NCBI GenBank assembly: GCA_945860915.1
Contig: CAMARR010000001.1
Span: 124,001 to 188,000 of the forward strand
Direction of reading: 5' to 3'
Source of the DNA: Candidatus Kuenenia stuttgartensis
GTDB lineage: Bacteria; Planctomycetota; GCA-002687715; CAIWVZ01
Length of the DNA stretch: 64,000 nt
Shown here: in pieces, positions 27,569 to 37,192 of the stretch
Position numbering within the stretch: the stretch's first letter is position 1
Layout of the letters: every line of letters starts with the position of its first letter
Program-made: the position numbers and the translations under genes
The notes under the pieces: model-generated
The model's input: only the letters and a program-made list of their open reading frames with translations
Databases searched by the model: none
What the model was told of the DNA's origin: nothing

Positions 27569-29509
27569 CTATTTGCCGTAGCCCAAGGGTTCCAGAACGT
27601 CGAGCGCCGTTTTGTATCGACCGACTTGAGGCATGATGTAGGTGCCGACAACGCGGTCCATGAACTCGAGCAGCATTTCGCGGGCGATAGAGACACCCTC
27701 TAACTGCGCCGATGGTCCTGGCGCGGCCCGCTTCATTCTCTCACGAATCGAGTCGGGTACGGTCATTCCTGGGACTTCGTTGTGGAGGAACTCCGCGTTT
27801 CGGGACGACGCCAATGGGCAAACTCCGAGAAGGACGGGGACTTGCAGCGATGCCACATCCGTTAGGAACCGACCGATGATTGCCCGGTCATAGACAGGCT
27901 GGGTCATGATCAGATTCGCTCCTGCATCGACCTTCTTTCGAAGGCGGTCCATTTCTCGGTCATAGTCAAGTGCGGCCGGCTCGACACCGCACGCGAGAAG
28001 GAACGATGTCGTTCCATCAATACCTTTGCCGGTCGGATCGATTCCTTTATTTAAGCCGTCGGCGAGTCTAAGCAGTCCGATGGAGTCCACGTCAAAAACT
28101 GCTGTGGCTTTGGGAAAGTCTCCGAGCTTGGGAGGGTCACCGGTAATGATGACGAGATTCCGATATCCAAGCACATGGTCACCAAGAAGATCCATCTGGA
28201 GTCCAAGGAGGTTCCTGTCTCGACAGCAGACATGAAGCAGAACTTCGATGCCGAGTTCGTCCATGATGTGCTTGCCGAGTGCCGTGTTGCTCATCCGAAG
28301 CACAGCGCGGGGGCCATCGGCGATATTGATGACGTCCACGCCACCCGCAATCAGCATCCGTGCAACCTCGGTCGGATGGGTCACATCGAGCCCGTGCGCG
28401 GGATTGACTTCAACCGACACGGCAAAGTCGTTCGGCCCTCGAGGGATGCCTGACCCACGACCGCTCTGAAGACGTTCCTTGAAGATGCGATCAATCTTGG
28501 CAGCGAATCGGCTCCGTTGCGCGAAGGGGACAGACGGCTTCTCCGGCTGAATGATGGGCATCGAGCGGGTACCGGAACGTGGCGTCGCCGCGACTTGAGC
28601 CATTCCACCGCTCATCATGCGCGCTGCGCCGGCCATCGAGCGAATGTGCTCGGTTCCGGTGCCGCAACAACCTCCGACAAGTCGCACTCCAGCTTTCATG
28701 AACCTTCGAGCGTAGATGCCGAAGTACTCGGGCGTTGCCATGTAGATGGTTCGAGCATCAACGCGGCGGGGCTGTCCCGCATTGGGGAGCGCCGACACGA
28801 GCGGAGCCTCTGTGAGCATCGCGGTTGCTACTTCGAGGACGACGGATGGACCATCGCAGCAGTTGACCCCGACGACATCGGCGCCCGCGGCACGCAGCGT
28901 TGCCGCAACAACGTCAGGCGTCGTCCCATCGCGGAGGCGACCATCTTCTTCAAAGGACATCTGCGCGATGATTGGGCCCGAGAATCGACGATGGGCGATG
29001 TCGAGAGCAATGAGCATTTCGGGAAGGTGGTGAAATGTCTCGAACACGAGCGCGTCAATACCCTCTTCCACAAGGCAGGCAACCTGCTGATCCAGAGCCT
29101 TCTGGATTTCGCTGGCAACGGAGTCGGTGATGACCGCTGATCCTTCACCGGTCGGACCGACCGCACCCGCGACCCACACCTCCGCTCCGTCGTCGGCAGC
29201 GGCCCGAGCAAGCCTGACGCCTGCTCGATTGATGTCCTCAGTCCGATCGGCGAGTCCGTACCTTCCGAGCAGGAGCCGGTTTGCCGCGTAAGTATTGGTT
29301 TCTAGGAGGTTGGCCCCCGCACGCACATAGGCCGCATGGATGGACTTCACCATGTCGGGGGTCGCGATATTCGCTTCGTCAAAGGAGCGGTTGATGGGGT
29401 GTCCCCGCTCATAGAGCTGCGTGCCCATGGCTCCATCTGCGACTAACGGGCGGCCGCGAAGGGCGTCAAGGAATCCGGGTTTGCGAGGCAGGATCTTGGA
29501 CATCTCCAT
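27569..29509 (-). CDS. bifunctional homocysteine S-methyltransferase / methylenetetrahydrofolate reductase
   Basis: A fusion that both reduces methylenetetrahydrofolate and methylates homocysteine. The N-terminal ~320 residues are the zinc-dependent methyltransferase: DGAMGTQLYERG, ETNTYAANR, then zinc Cys residues in GVNCCDGP and GGCCGTG. A linker with PIIQPEKP leads to the MTHFR barrel (VSVEVNPAHGLDVTHP, ILLH-type CRDRN, IITGDPPKLGDFP, QPVYDRAIIGRFL). ATG 29509 (or 29503) is preferred to an upstream TTG at 29524. This fusion is known in Bacillus (YitJ) and others. It heads the udk-phosphodiesterase unit and is divergent from mltA. Confidence 0.9.
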   Translation of the reverse strand: MEMSKILPRKPGFLDALRGRPLVADGAMGTQLYERGHPINRSFDEANIATPDMVKSIHAAYVRAGANLLETNTYAANRLLLGRYGLADRTEDINRAGVRLARAAADDGAEVWVAGAVGPTGEGSAVITDSVASEIQKALDQQVACLVEEGIDALVFETFHHLPEMLIALDIAHRRFSGPIIAQMSFEEDGRLRDGTTPDVVAATLRAAGADVVGVNCCDGPSVVLEVATAMLTEAPLVSALPNAGQPRRVDARTIYMATPEYFGIYARRFMKAGVRLVGGCCGTGTEHIRSMAGAARMMSGGMAQVAATPRSGTRSMPIIQPEKPSVPFAQRSRFAAKIDRIFKERLQSGRGSGIPRGPNDFAVSVEVNPAHGLDVTHPTEVARMLIAGGVDVINIADGPRAVLRMSNTALGKHIMDELGIEVLLHVCCRDRNLLGLQMDLLGDHVLGYRNLVIITGDPPKLGDFPKATAVFDVDSIGLLRLADGLNKGIDPTGKGIDGTTSFLLACGVEPAALDYDREMDRLRKKVDAGANLIMTQPVYDRAIIGRFLTDVASLQVPVLLGVCPLASSRNAEFLHNEVPGMTVPDSIRERMKRAAPGPSAQLEGVSIAREMLLEFMDRVVGTYIMPQVGRYKTALDVLEPLGYGK

Positions 29510-29617
29510 CGATGATACCGCCAACGTCGTCTCGGCGACCGAAGTCGGCTAGGATCCCTACGTTGGCTCTCCGGGCGGGGAGTCACAAAATGACCTTTGG
29601 GTGAGGGACAACGTCAC

Positions 29618-30856
29618 ATGACTACCGGATGCACACGCCGGATCCTCGGCGCCATGATGGGCGCCCTGGTGCTCTTTGTGAGCGCCTGTTCGAGCGATCC
29701 GATTCTAGAGGATTCGAAACCAACGATCGATCGGCCGCTTCCGCCGGGGTCTCCCGCGCTTATCCGCGCGGAGCCAAAGGATATGCCTGATTGGCGCCTC
29801 ATGTGGCCGGCAGATCCCGGAGTTATGGACGCTCTCAACGAAAGCTTGGCGTATTTCGCAAAGCGGTCTTCCGAACGCCACTTTCCTTACGCGCTTGTCG
29901 ACGGCTCGGTGAGCCACGCTCGGCAGATCGAGTCGCTCAAGGTCTTAAAGAAGATCTTTGAGGTTTCAAGAACCGAGTCGGACTTCGTCGGTTGGATGAA
30001 TGGTGCATTCGATGTCTATAAGTCGGTTGGATACGACTATGACAAAGGCGCACTTGGCGGCAATGTTTTCTTTACTGCGTATTACACTCCAATCTTCGAC
30101 GGGTCTAGAACCCGGGATGATGTCCACCGCTACCCGCTTTACCGTCGCCCCGCAGACTTGGTCACCGACGAGGAAGGGACGCCGAAGGGTCGTGTGTCGG
30201 CTGACGGAACGATGACGCAGTGGCCGAGCCGCATCGAGATCGAGAAGTCGGGGATGTTCGCCGGCACCGAAATTCTCTGGCTCAGGGATCCATTTGAAGT
30301 CTACATCGTCCATGTGCAGGGCTCGGCGCGCGTGCGACTTCCAAACGGTGAGTTGGTCCACATCGGATATCACGGCAAGACGGATCGACCCTATCGCAGC
30401 GTAGGGCAGGAACTCATCAAACAGGGCAAGCTCAAGTCCGAGGAGCTAAATCTCGCGAGACTCAGGCGCTATTTCCGCGAGAATCCAGCTGATGTCGAGA
30501 AGGCGCTCGGCGTGAATGAGTCGTACGTATTTTTCCAAGAGTCGCAGCCGGGCCCGTTCGGCAGCATCGGATCGAAGGTGACACCGTGGCACACGGTGGC
30601 GACCGATAAGACCATTTTCCCTCGCGGAGGCGTCGTTGTTGTTCGAACAGACATGCCATCTAAGAGCGGTTCCGGAAGAGTCGATCCGCACACAGGACTC
30701 TACTTCGACCAGGATACCGGAGGTGCCATACGCGCGGCTGGCCGATGTGACGTCTACGTTGGCGTAGGCGAAGAAGCAGAGCGAATCGCCGGGTACACGC
30801 AGAGCACAGGTCGACTCTTGTATTTGTTTCTTAAGGATCGTGCGGTTCGTCCGTGA
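29618..30856 (+). CDS. mltA: membrane-bound lytic murein transglycosylase A (MltA)
   Basis: Lipoprotein that cleaves peptidoglycan glycan strands to 1,6-anhydromuropeptides. The signal ends in FVSACSSD (lipobox). MltA blocks are present: FFTAYYTPIFDGSRTRD, YPLYRRPADLV, VHVQGSARVRLPNGE, GYHGKTDRPYRSVG and YVFFQESQPGPFGSIG. The C-terminal 3D domain holds the likely catalytic Asp in CDVYVGVGEEAERIAGY. ATG 29618 gives a clean signal peptide; a TTG at 29597 would extend it. Its presence indicates a peptidoglycan wall. Nine nt separate it from the next gene. Confidence 0.93.
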   Translation: MTTGCTRRILGAMMGALVLFVSACSSDPILEDSKPTIDRPLPPGSPALIRAEPKDMPDWRLMWPADPGVMDALNESLAYFAKRSSERHFPYALVDGSVSHARQIESLKVLKKIFEVSRTESDFVGWMNGAFDVYKSVGYDYDKGALGGNVFFTAYYTPIFDGSRTRDDVHRYPLYRRPADLVTDEEGTPKGRVSADGTMTQWPSRIEIEKSGMFAGTEILWLRDPFEVYIVHVQGSARVRLPNGELVHIGYHGKTDRPYRSVGQELIKQGKLKSEELNLARLRRYFRENPADVEKALGVNESYVFFQESQPGPFGSIGSKVTPWHTVATDKTIFPRGGVVVVRTDMPSKSGSGRVDPHTGLYFDQDTGGAIRAAGRCDVYVGVGEEAERIAGYTQSTGRLLYLFLKDRAVRP

Positions 30857-30865
30857 GACGACTGC

Positions 30866-32113
30866 GTGACTGACGAAGCCGACCGTCCGGACCCCCTCGG
30901 CGACGACGACTTCGATGGCCCTCCGCCATCTGTCGTGTTCGGCTTCTGGCCGGATCCCGAGCCTCCCATGGAAGAGGAAATTCGCCTCGCGCTCGGGGCA
31001 GCATTTCCTGAGGCCAAATTCGTGGGGGACCCGGACGGCGATGACGCGATGATGTGGGCTTTTGGCATCCAGATCCCGGGCCTTCCTAATCCGGTAATGG
31101 TCTGGCTTGAACAACGTGGCGACCTTTCGGCCGAAGCGGTTGAGGAGTCGTTGGATGACCCGGTAGAGCGTTCGATTGCTGCGCGCGCGGAGTGGCTTGT
31201 GGGCGTCGAGACTTACCTTGGCGATGACACGGCGTTCGGCTTTCAGCTTCAACTTCGTGTTCTCGACACGGCGATTGTTCCTGGTTTGTCCGCCGCCTTC
31301 GACGACACAGCATTGTCGATTCGTTCGGGCAAGGTTATCCGCGAAATCGCCCGGTCGAGCACTCCGCCTCGATCCGGAGTTCTCTTCGGCATTCACGAGT
31401 CCCCGGTCGCCGATGGCAAGGTCTGGGTTCACACCCATGGCCTTAGTCGATTTGGCCTTCCAGAGATTGAGATCATCGGTGTGGGCAAGGAGCGCGGGAG
31501 AGACGCTTTCGACCTACTTGATGCGGTGGCCGATGTCCTCGTGAGCGGATCGGGGCCGACACCGGATGGACTGATTGCGCTCGGCGAGGGAATCGAAGTC
31601 GTATTGGTTGCACCTGGGGATGCCGTCGCGCGGATTACTGACGGTGAGTCGTTGCGTGATGCGAACGATGATGTTCACATGGGTCCGTCACTTGCGATAG
31701 TAAACGTAGAAGGTCTGCCTCCGGAGGACGTCCTCCTGCATTTCGCTGATTCGCCCGTGCTGTTTAAGGGGCGCGCTGAGTCGTCTAGGCAGTCGCGCCT
31801 AGCGCTCGAGCGATATGGGATTTTTGGCCAACTTTTCGCAATCCATCGAAAGGACGGCTGGCGGTTTCATGCGAAACTTCGATTTGAAGGAACAGGAACG
31901 CCTCCGCCTCGTGAGCATCTCTGGTTTGAGGTCCTCGAGCTGAAGCCAGGACAGATTCGCGGTACGTGTTTGAACGCGCCAATAATGACCCGCGAGATCC
32001 ATCAGGGCGAGACGGCCTGGCAGGATCTTAATCGGCTTTCGGATTGGAACATCGTCACCCCCGACGGCAACTACGACCCGGAGAGTGCCGGCGTCCTGTT
32101 GATGGAGTCCTAA
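30866..32113 (+). CDS. conserved hypothetical protein with C-terminal DUF2314-like domain
   Basis: A 415-residue acidic cytoplasmic protein without signal peptide or TM segments. The last ~70 residues (EHLWFEVLELKPGQIRGTCLNAP...LNRLSDWN) resemble DUF2314, whose role is unknown. The N-terminal ~330 residues are alternating alpha/beta with many Asp and Glu and may correspond to a DUF4026-like region, but I cannot verify this. The start is GTG at 30866, 9 nt after mltA, and thpR begins 5 nt after its stop. Confidence 0.78.
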   Translation: MTDEADRPDPLGDDDFDGPPPSVVFGFWPDPEPPMEEEIRLALGAAFPEAKFVGDPDGDDAMMWAFGIQIPGLPNPVMVWLEQRGDLSAEAVEESLDDPVERSIAARAEWLVGVETYLGDDTAFGFQLQLRVLDTAIVPGLSAAFDDTALSIRSGKVIREIARSSTPPRSGVLFGIHESPVADGKVWVHTHGLSRFGLPEIEIIGVGKERGRDAFDLLDAVADVLVSGSGPTPDGLIALGEGIEVVLVAPGDAVARITDGESLRDANDDVHMGPSLAIVNVEGLPPEDVLLHFADSPVLFKGRAESSRQSRLALERYGIFGQLFAIHRKDGWRFHAKLRFEGTGTPPPREHLWFEVLELKPGQIRGTCLNAPIMTREIHQGETAWQDLNRLSDWNIVTPDGNYDPESAGVLLMES

Positions 32114-32118
32114 ACCGT

Positions 32119-32709
32119 ATGCCCCGTCTTTTTTACGCATTGGAGCTCCCCGAGCGGGTCAGGAACCGCCTGCAAGAGGAGGTACGTCGACTATCAACTT
32201 CGCGAGCCGACGTCGCATGGACTAGGGCTGAGAATTACCACATGACGTTGCGGTTCATCGGGGAGACCGACGACCGTGCATTGATGGAACTTGTTGCGCT
32301 GCTGAAGGATGCAGCGTCAAAAACTCCGCCCTTGGACCTTGAGCCCTGTGGGATTGGGTCGTTTCCTGAAGGCGAGCCGGTACCTCACGTCATCTGGTCG
32401 GGTGTGCGTGGGGCGACGCCCGAGGCCGACGCGGCACTCAAGGAGCTACGACGTGTATTAAATGACGGTGCTCGCTCGATGGGGCACCGTGCGGAGAAGG
32501 GGAAGTTCGTCCCTCACATTACGCTCGGAAGACTGAGGTCTGATCGAGCAGTGCAGGCATTGGTTGATCGCATGGGGCCCGCGAAGATCCGTCCCTTCGG
32601 CCGGTTCTTAGTCCGGGAAGCGGTTCTTTTCGAGACACACGAAGGCGAGTTCGGGACCGAATACACCCCGCTCGCGCGATTCACACTTTCCGCGCGAAAG
32701 ACCCGCTAG
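32119..32709 (+). CDS. thpR: RNA 2',3'-cyclic phosphodiesterase ThpR (LigT family)
   Basis: 2H-phosphoesterase that opens 2',3'-cyclic phosphates on RNA. The two catalytic tetrapeptides are HMTL (His41) and HITL (about residue 133). The N-terminus [19 protein letters not shown] is the family opening, and [20 protein letters not shown] the central block. ATG 32119 is chosen because longer in-frame starts would run through the preceding gene. The 89-nt gap to recA contains C-rich sequence and the recA ribosome site. Confidence 0.9.
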   Translation: MPRLFYALELPERVRNRLQEEVRRLSTSRADVAWTRAENYHMTLRFIGETDDRALMELVALLKDAASKTPPLDLEPCGIGSFPEGEPVPHVIWSGVRGATPEADAALKELRRVLNDGARSMGHRAEKGKFVPHITLGRLRSDRAVQALVDRMGPAKIRPFGRFLVREAVLFETHEGEFGTEYTPLARFTLSARKTR

Positions 32710-32798
32710 GTTTCTTACTTCGCTTCGTGGGCTGTCCCCCCCGGACGCTAGGATGTGCGCGCACGTTTTGGGAGCGCCCCAGAACGAGGGGAGACATC

Positions 32799-33893
32799 AT
32801 GGCCACAAAGCCGACGAACACCAAAGATTCCGAGACGACTCGTCGCGAGCAGATGCTCGCCGCGACTCTTTCACAGATCGAGAAACAGTACGGAAAAGGC
32901 ACCGTAATGAAGTTGGGCGAGGTAGCCGACATCGACATCAAGGGTGTGTCGACTGGAAGCATTTCGCTCGATATCGCGTTGGGTGGCGTCGGAATACCGA
33001 AGGGCCGCATCATCGAAATCTACGGACCGGAATCCTCCGGAAAAACGACTTTGGCGCTACACGTGATTGCGAGTGCCCAGAAGCAGGGTGGCGTGTGTGC
33101 GTTCATCGATGCGGAGCACGCACTCGATCCAACATACGCGCGTCGCATCGGCGTCAACGTTGACGAGCTCCTTGTCAGTCAGCCTGACACCGGCGAGCAG
33201 GCCTTGGATATCGCCGAGATGCTGGTCAAGAGCAACGCCGTCGACGTCATTGTGATCGACTCGGTAGCAGCGCTTGTTCCGAAGGCCGAGCTCGAGGGTG
33301 AGATGGGCGATTCATTCGTCGGTCTCCAAGCTCGGTTGATGTCGCAGGCATTGCGCAAGCTCACGGGAGTTGTGCACAAGTCGAATACCTCGTTGCTTTT
33401 CATCAACCAACTTCGCGAGAAGATCGGTGTGATGTTTGGCAGTCCAGAAACAACATCGGGTGGCAAAGCACTTAAGTTCTATGCATCGATCCGAATCGAC
33501 GTGCGCCGCATCGGCAAGATCAAAGATGGCGACAACGTCACGGGCAACCGAACCAAGGCGACGGTCGTTAAGAACAAGCTCGCAGCGCCGTTTCAGATGG
33601 TTGAATTCGACATCATGTACAACGAGGGAATCTCGCTGAACGGGGATCTGATCGACTTCGGCACGGAAAAGGGGATCCTCGACAAGGCTGGAACGTGGAT
33701 CTCGTATGGCGACGAGCGACTTGGGCAAGGGCGCGATCGTGCCAAGCAGTACCTGGTCGACAATCCTGCGGTCGCGAAGCGGTTGTATGACGAAATCCTC
33801 GCGAAATGCACGCCAAAGCCCAAGCCAATTGCGGCTCCAGCGGCGACTGCAGAGCCAGAATCTCCCCGGAAGAGCGTGGCGACGGGGGCCTGA
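32799..33893 (+). CDS. recA: RecA recombinase
   Basis: Homologous recombination ATPase and co-protease for LexA. Walker [10 protein letters not shown] is at residues 76-84, preceded by [25 protein letters not shown]. Loop L1/L2 region is [19 protein letters not shown] and [21 protein letters not shown]. The C-terminal tail is Pro/Ala-rich. AGGGGAGA upstream of ATG 32799 is a good ribosome site. I found no copy of the lexA-promoter AGTATGG pair upstream, so its control may differ. The gene is followed by a 166-nt structured spacer before rpmF. Confidence 0.97.
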   Translation: MATKPTNTKDSETTRREQMLAATLSQIEKQYGKGTVMKLGEVADIDIKGVSTGSISLDIALGGVGIPKGRIIEIYGPESSGKTTLALHVIASAQKQGGVCAFIDAEHALDPTYARRIGVNVDELLVSQPDTGEQALDIAEMLVKSNAVDVIVIDSVAALVPKAELEGEMGDSFVGLQARLMSQALRKLTGVVHKSNTSLLFINQLREKIGVMFGSPETTSGGKALKFYASIRIDVRRIGKIKDGDNVTGNRTKATVVKNKLAAPFQMVEFDIMYNEGISLNGDLIDFGTEKGILDKAGTWISYGDERLGQGRDRAKQYLVDNPAVAKRLYDEILAKCTPKPKPIAAPAATAEPESPRKSVATGA

Positions 33894-33902
33894 ATTTGAT
33901 GT

Positions 33903-33928
33903 GCCTCCAAAGGAATTCCTTTGGAGGC
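33903..33928. repeat. 26-bp perfect palindrome after recA
   Basis: Thirteen bases (GCCTCCAAAGGAA) are followed directly by their exact inverse complement, ten bases after the recA stop codon. With no loop bases it could form a cruciform or a protein-binding site; as RNA it would make a strong hairpin. It is not followed by a T-run, so it is unlikely to be a simple terminator by itself. Confidence 0.85.
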
Positions 33929-33933
33929 GGAGG

Positions 33934-33955
33934 TTGGGGGGGTGAAAGCCCCCAA
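33934..33955 (+). terminator. candidate recA terminator hairpin
   Basis: A seven-pair stem TTGGGGG / CCCCCAA closes an eight-base loop and is followed by ATCTTT. With the palindrome just upstream it plausibly ends recA transcription, although the T-tract is short. Confidence 0.5.
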
Positions 33956-33993
33956 ATCTTTGCCATACTGCTCGACCGCTGCTCCGGTTATGT

Positions 33994-34057
33994 CCCCGAA
34001 TTAGGGGGTAACGGATCGGCGGTAACCCCTTATGGGGGATGAACCCCCGGAGCGATT
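33994..34057 (+). promoter_or_regulatory. candidate structured mRNA leader of rpmF
   Basis: Five blocks alternate C and G runs: CCCC 33994-33997, GGGGG 34004-34008, CCCC 34026-34029, GGGGG 34034-34038 and CCCCC 34044-34048. Each G block can pair with the C block on either side, so two mutually exclusive folds are possible, as in attenuators. The last hairpin (loop ATGAA) ends next to GGAG at 34049-34052, the likely rpmF ribosome site. The hairpin and downstream bases recur upstream of acpP (37980-38000). Confidence 0.5.
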
Positions 34058-34059
34058 CC

Positions 34060-34242
34060 ATGGCCGTCCCGAAGCGACGACTTTCTAAACACCGCAAGCG
34101 CACCCGTCGCGCGCATCACAACCTCACCGCGTTGCAGCTCGTTCGCTGCACACACTGCAATGCTGCGATCCCTGGCCACCGTGTCTGCAACAACTGCGGT
34201 CACTACGGGAGCCGGGAAGTCGTAAGCACCGAGAACTTCTAA
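34060..34242 (+). CDS. rpmF: 50S ribosomal protein L32
   Basis: A 60-residue basic ribosomal protein. It starts MAVPKRRLSKHRKRTRRAH, the standard L32 opening, and has two Cys pairs (CTHC and CNNC) that bind zinc. GGAG lies 8 nt before ATG 34060. It is followed 2 nt later by plsX, the usual bacterial arrangement linking L32 to the fatty acid cluster. Confidence 0.96.
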   Translation: MAVPKRRLSKHRKRTRRAHHNLTALQLVRCTHCNAAIPGHRVCNNCGHYGSREVVSTENF

Positions 34243-34244
34243 AG

Positions 34245-35258
34245 GTGACGACTCGGATCGCGCTTGATGCGATGGGGGGCGACCAAGCTCCTCGTGAGAC
34301 GGTGAGGGGAGCACTCGAAGCGACCCTTGCCGATCCTGACCTTGAGGTTGTGCTTGTTGGCGACCAAAAGGACATCGAGCGCGAGTTGGCACATAGCGGA
34401 ATGACTCCGCAGCGGGTGAGCATCACCCACGCGAGTCAGAATATCGGTTGTGACGAGTCGCCGGTGAAGGCGATTCGTGCCAAGCCCGATGCTTCAATCG
34501 TTCGTGCCTTCGAACTCGTTGCGAGAGGTGAGGCCTCGGGGCTCGTCGCCGCAGGATCCACGGGCGCGGCAGTCGCAGCTGCCCACTTCATCTTGAGGTT
34601 GATCCCGGGCGTCGAGCGCGCAGGCATTGCCGTGACATTTCCGACGAGACAGGGCGGTCACACAGTTATGTGCGACGTCGGCGCGAATATCTCGTGCAAG
34701 CCGATTCACCTGCGAGACTACGGAATCATGGCTGCGGCTTACGCCAAGCACGTCATGGGACGAGATGTTCCACGGATCGGGCTCCTCAACGTTGGCTCTG
34801 AAGAAGCCAAAGGCAATGAGCTTGTCAAGGAAACTCATAAGGTCTTTGCCGATGCTCGCGGCGAATTTGCCTTCATCGGAAACGTCGAGGGAAATGACAT
34901 CTTCGACGGCAGTGTTGATGTGGTCGTGTGCGAGGGGTTTGCCGGGAACGTTGTTCTTAAGGCAGCCGAAGGGTTGTATGAAGCCTTCTCTGGGCTCATG
35001 CATGATCTGCTGTCGGAGACCAAGGCTGCTGGAGATGCCCGTGTCACGCTCGCAGTTGGGGAATTCTTGGCGCGATTTAAGTCCCGCATGGACTACGCCG
35101 AGTACGGCGGCGCTCCGCTGCTTGGTGTGAACGGACTCTGTATGATCTCGCATGGCCGTTCGGACGCCCGTGCGATCAAGAACGCGCTCCTGCTTGCGGC
35201 GCGTTTCACACGTAACCGCGTGCTTGACCACATTCATCGCGGCCTCGGTGCCGCCTGA
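34245..35258 (+). CDS. plsX: phosphate acyltransferase PlsX
   Basis: Converts acyl-ACP to acyl-phosphate at the membrane, feeding phospholipid synthesis. Motifs IALDAMGGDQAP at the N-terminus, AAGSTGAAVAAA and LLNVGSEEAKGNELVKE, and VVCEGFAGNVVLKAAEG near the C-terminus identify it. The start is GTG at 34245, two bases after rpmF, with AAAGG overlapping the stop codon. At 337 residues it is full length. First lipid enzyme of the operon. Confidence 0.95.
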   Translation: MTTRIALDAMGGDQAPRETVRGALEATLADPDLEVVLVGDQKDIERELAHSGMTPQRVSITHASQNIGCDESPVKAIRAKPDASIVRAFELVARGEASGLVAAGSTGAAVAAAHFILRLIPGVERAGIAVTFPTRQGGHTVMCDVGANISCKPIHLRDYGIMAAAYAKHVMGRDVPRIGLLNVGSEEAKGNELVKETHKVFADARGEFAFIGNVEGNDIFDGSVDVVVCEGFAGNVVLKAAEGLYEAFSGLMHDLLSETKAAGDARVTLAVGEFLARFKSRMDYAEYGGAPLLGVNGLCMISHGRSDARAIKNALLLAARFTRNRVLDHIHRGLGAA

Positions 35259-35269
35259 CGGGAAAGTCC

Positions 35270-36259
35270 ATGACAGCACTCCGCGAGGCGGGAATCCTGG
35301 GAACAGGTTCCTATGCACCCGAACGAATCCTGTCCAATCTCGATCTCGAGAAACTCGTCGAAACCAACGATGAGTGGATTGTCTCCCGAACTGGAATGCG
35401 CGAGCGGCGACTTGTTGCGCCCGATCAGGCCACGTCGGACATCGCTTGCGAAGCAGCGAGCCGGGCGATTGCCGATTCAGGCGTCAAGGCACTCGAAATC
35501 GACCTGATCATTGTTGCGACGGTAACCCCCGACCACCAGGTCCCCTCGACCGCATGCATCCTTCAAGCGCGACTCGGGCTGGTGAACGCTTCGGCATTCG
35601 ACATTAACGTGGCATGCACGGGCTTTGTTGCCGGTTTGAATATCGCTCGCTCACTCATCGCCGCAGGTGCCTACAACTGCATCTTGGTTATCGGCGCCGA
35701 GACCATGTCGTCGATTGTCAACTACAAAGATCGTGGTTCATGCATCCTCTTCGGTGACGCAGCGGGCGCAGCAATCGTGGTTCCATTTGCCGGACAGGGG
35801 AAAATCCTCGACATCCACACAGGCGCCGATGGTACCGGTGGGATGTCGATGGTGGTTCCGGCCGGAGGTTCTCGGAAACCGTGCACTCTCGAGGCCGTAG
35901 CCAATGATGAACACAAACTCATCATGAAGGGCAATGAAGTTTATAAGTTCGCCGTTGCCAAGTTCCGTGATCTTGTCGTCGAACAGTTGGCGCGGACTGG
36001 CTACAAAGCCTCCGATATCGATCTGCTCATTCCTCATCAAGTTAATCTTCGAATCATCGAGTCGGCATTGAGCCGAATTGAAATAGATCCAGCACGTATC
36101 TACATCAACCTCGACCGATTTGGGAATACTTCGGCAGGCAGCGTGCCGTTGGCTCTTGACGAAGCCCGCAAAGCTGGCAGGTTTCAATCGGGATCCTTGG
36201 TGTCGTTGGTGGCATTCGGGGCAGGGCTTACGTGGGCATCGACCCTCATTCGCTGGTAG
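35270..36259 (+). CDS. fabH: 3-oxoacyl-ACP synthase III (KASIII)
   Basis: Condenses acetyl-CoA with malonyl-ACP to start fatty acid synthesis. The triad is Cys116 (NVACTGFVAGL), His in PHQVNLRIIES and Asn in GNTSAGSVPLAL. The N-terminal TGSYAPERILSN and SRTGMRERR blocks are typical. 329 residues, full length. Eleven nt separate it from plsX and 3 nt from fabD. Confidence 0.96.
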   Translation: MTALREAGILGTGSYAPERILSNLDLEKLVETNDEWIVSRTGMRERRLVAPDQATSDIACEAASRAIADSGVKALEIDLIIVATVTPDHQVPSTACILQARLGLVNASAFDINVACTGFVAGLNIARSLIAAGAYNCILVIGAETMSSIVNYKDRGSCILFGDAAGAAIVVPFAGQGKILDIHTGADGTGGMSMVVPAGGSRKPCTLEAVANDEHKLIMKGNEVYKFAVAKFRDLVVEQLARTGYKASDIDLLIPHQVNLRIIESALSRIEIDPARIYINLDRFGNTSAGSVPLALDEARKAGRFQSGSLVSLVAFGAGLTWASTLIRW

Positions 36260-36262
36260 TCG

Positions 36263-37192
36263 ATGGCGACGGCAATACTCTTTCCTGGCCAAGGCGCGCA
36301 GTTCCCAGGAATGGGGAAGGACTTCGCCGCTTTCGCTCCCGAGGCCGCGCGCCTTTTTGACGAGGCGAACGATGTCTTGGGTTACGACATCAAGTCGTTG
36401 TGCTTCGAGGGTCCCGCCGATCAATTGACTTTGACGACGCATGCGCAGCCGGCGATCTACATCACGTCTGCCGCCGTGACCATGGCGATGTCAGCGGCCG
36501 GTAGGTTGGGCAATGTTGGCGCCGCCGCAGGGCTTTCTCTAGGTGAATACACGGCGCTTTGGTTTGCCGGAGTGTTCACCTTTGCAGACGGACTTCGCCT
36601 TGTAAAGCGTCGCGGAACTGCCATGCAAGCGGCTTCCGATTTTCCTCCATCCGGAATGGTCAGCCTCGTTGGCGCGGATCGCGCAACGGCGTACCGCGTT
36701 GCTGATGCGGCACGCGGAGGCGGGGTCCTCGTGGTGGCGAATATCAACGCTCCCGGCCAAATTGTCCTCTCAGGCGACAAAGAAGCGTGTGGACGTGTTC
36801 CAGACGCCGCGAAGGAACTAGGAGTTCGACGCGCAATTCCTTTGCAGGTGGCAGGTGCCTTTCACTCTCCACTGATGGAGCCCGCGCGCGCAGCGTTGCT
36901 TGAGGCGCTCGCAGCGACGCCCATGCAAGATCCCCGTATTCCGGTGGTGTCGAATGTCACGGCCAAGGCGGTCACATCGGCGCTCGATGCTCGACGTCAG
37001 CTCGAAGCACAGGTTGTGGCGCCGGTGCTTTGGGAGGACTCAATGAAGGAGCTTCGATCCATGGGATTCACTAAGTTTCTTGAGCCGGCACCCGGTGCTG
37101 TTTTGACAGCTTTACTGCGCAAGAACCTCAGCGATGTTGAGGGGCTGAGCTTCGCGACGGTGGCCGATCTCAATCGAGGTGACAGCGCATGA
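36263..37192 (+). CDS. fabD: malonyl-CoA:ACP transacylase
   Basis: Loads malonyl groups onto ACP. It opens with FPGQGAQFPGMGKD. The nucleophile is Ser92 in GLSLGEYTAL, with Leu in the position where E. coli has His (GHSLGE), a variant seen in other phyla. The catalytic His is in VAGAFHSPLMEPA. The final 4 nt overlap the fabG start (ATGA), so translation is coupled. Confidence 0.95.
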   Translation: MATAILFPGQGAQFPGMGKDFAAFAPEAARLFDEANDVLGYDIKSLCFEGPADQLTLTTHAQPAIYITSAAVTMAMSAAGRLGNVGAAAGLSLGEYTALWFAGVFTFADGLRLVKRRGTAMQAASDFPPSGMVSLVGADRATAYRVADAARGGGVLVVANINAPGQIVLSGDKEACGRVPDAAKELGVRRAIPLQVAGAFHSPLMEPARAALLEALAATPMQDPRIPVVSNVTAKAVTSALDARRQLEAQVVAPVLWEDSMKELRSMGFTKFLEPAPGAVLTALLRKNLSDVEGLSFATVADLNRGDSA

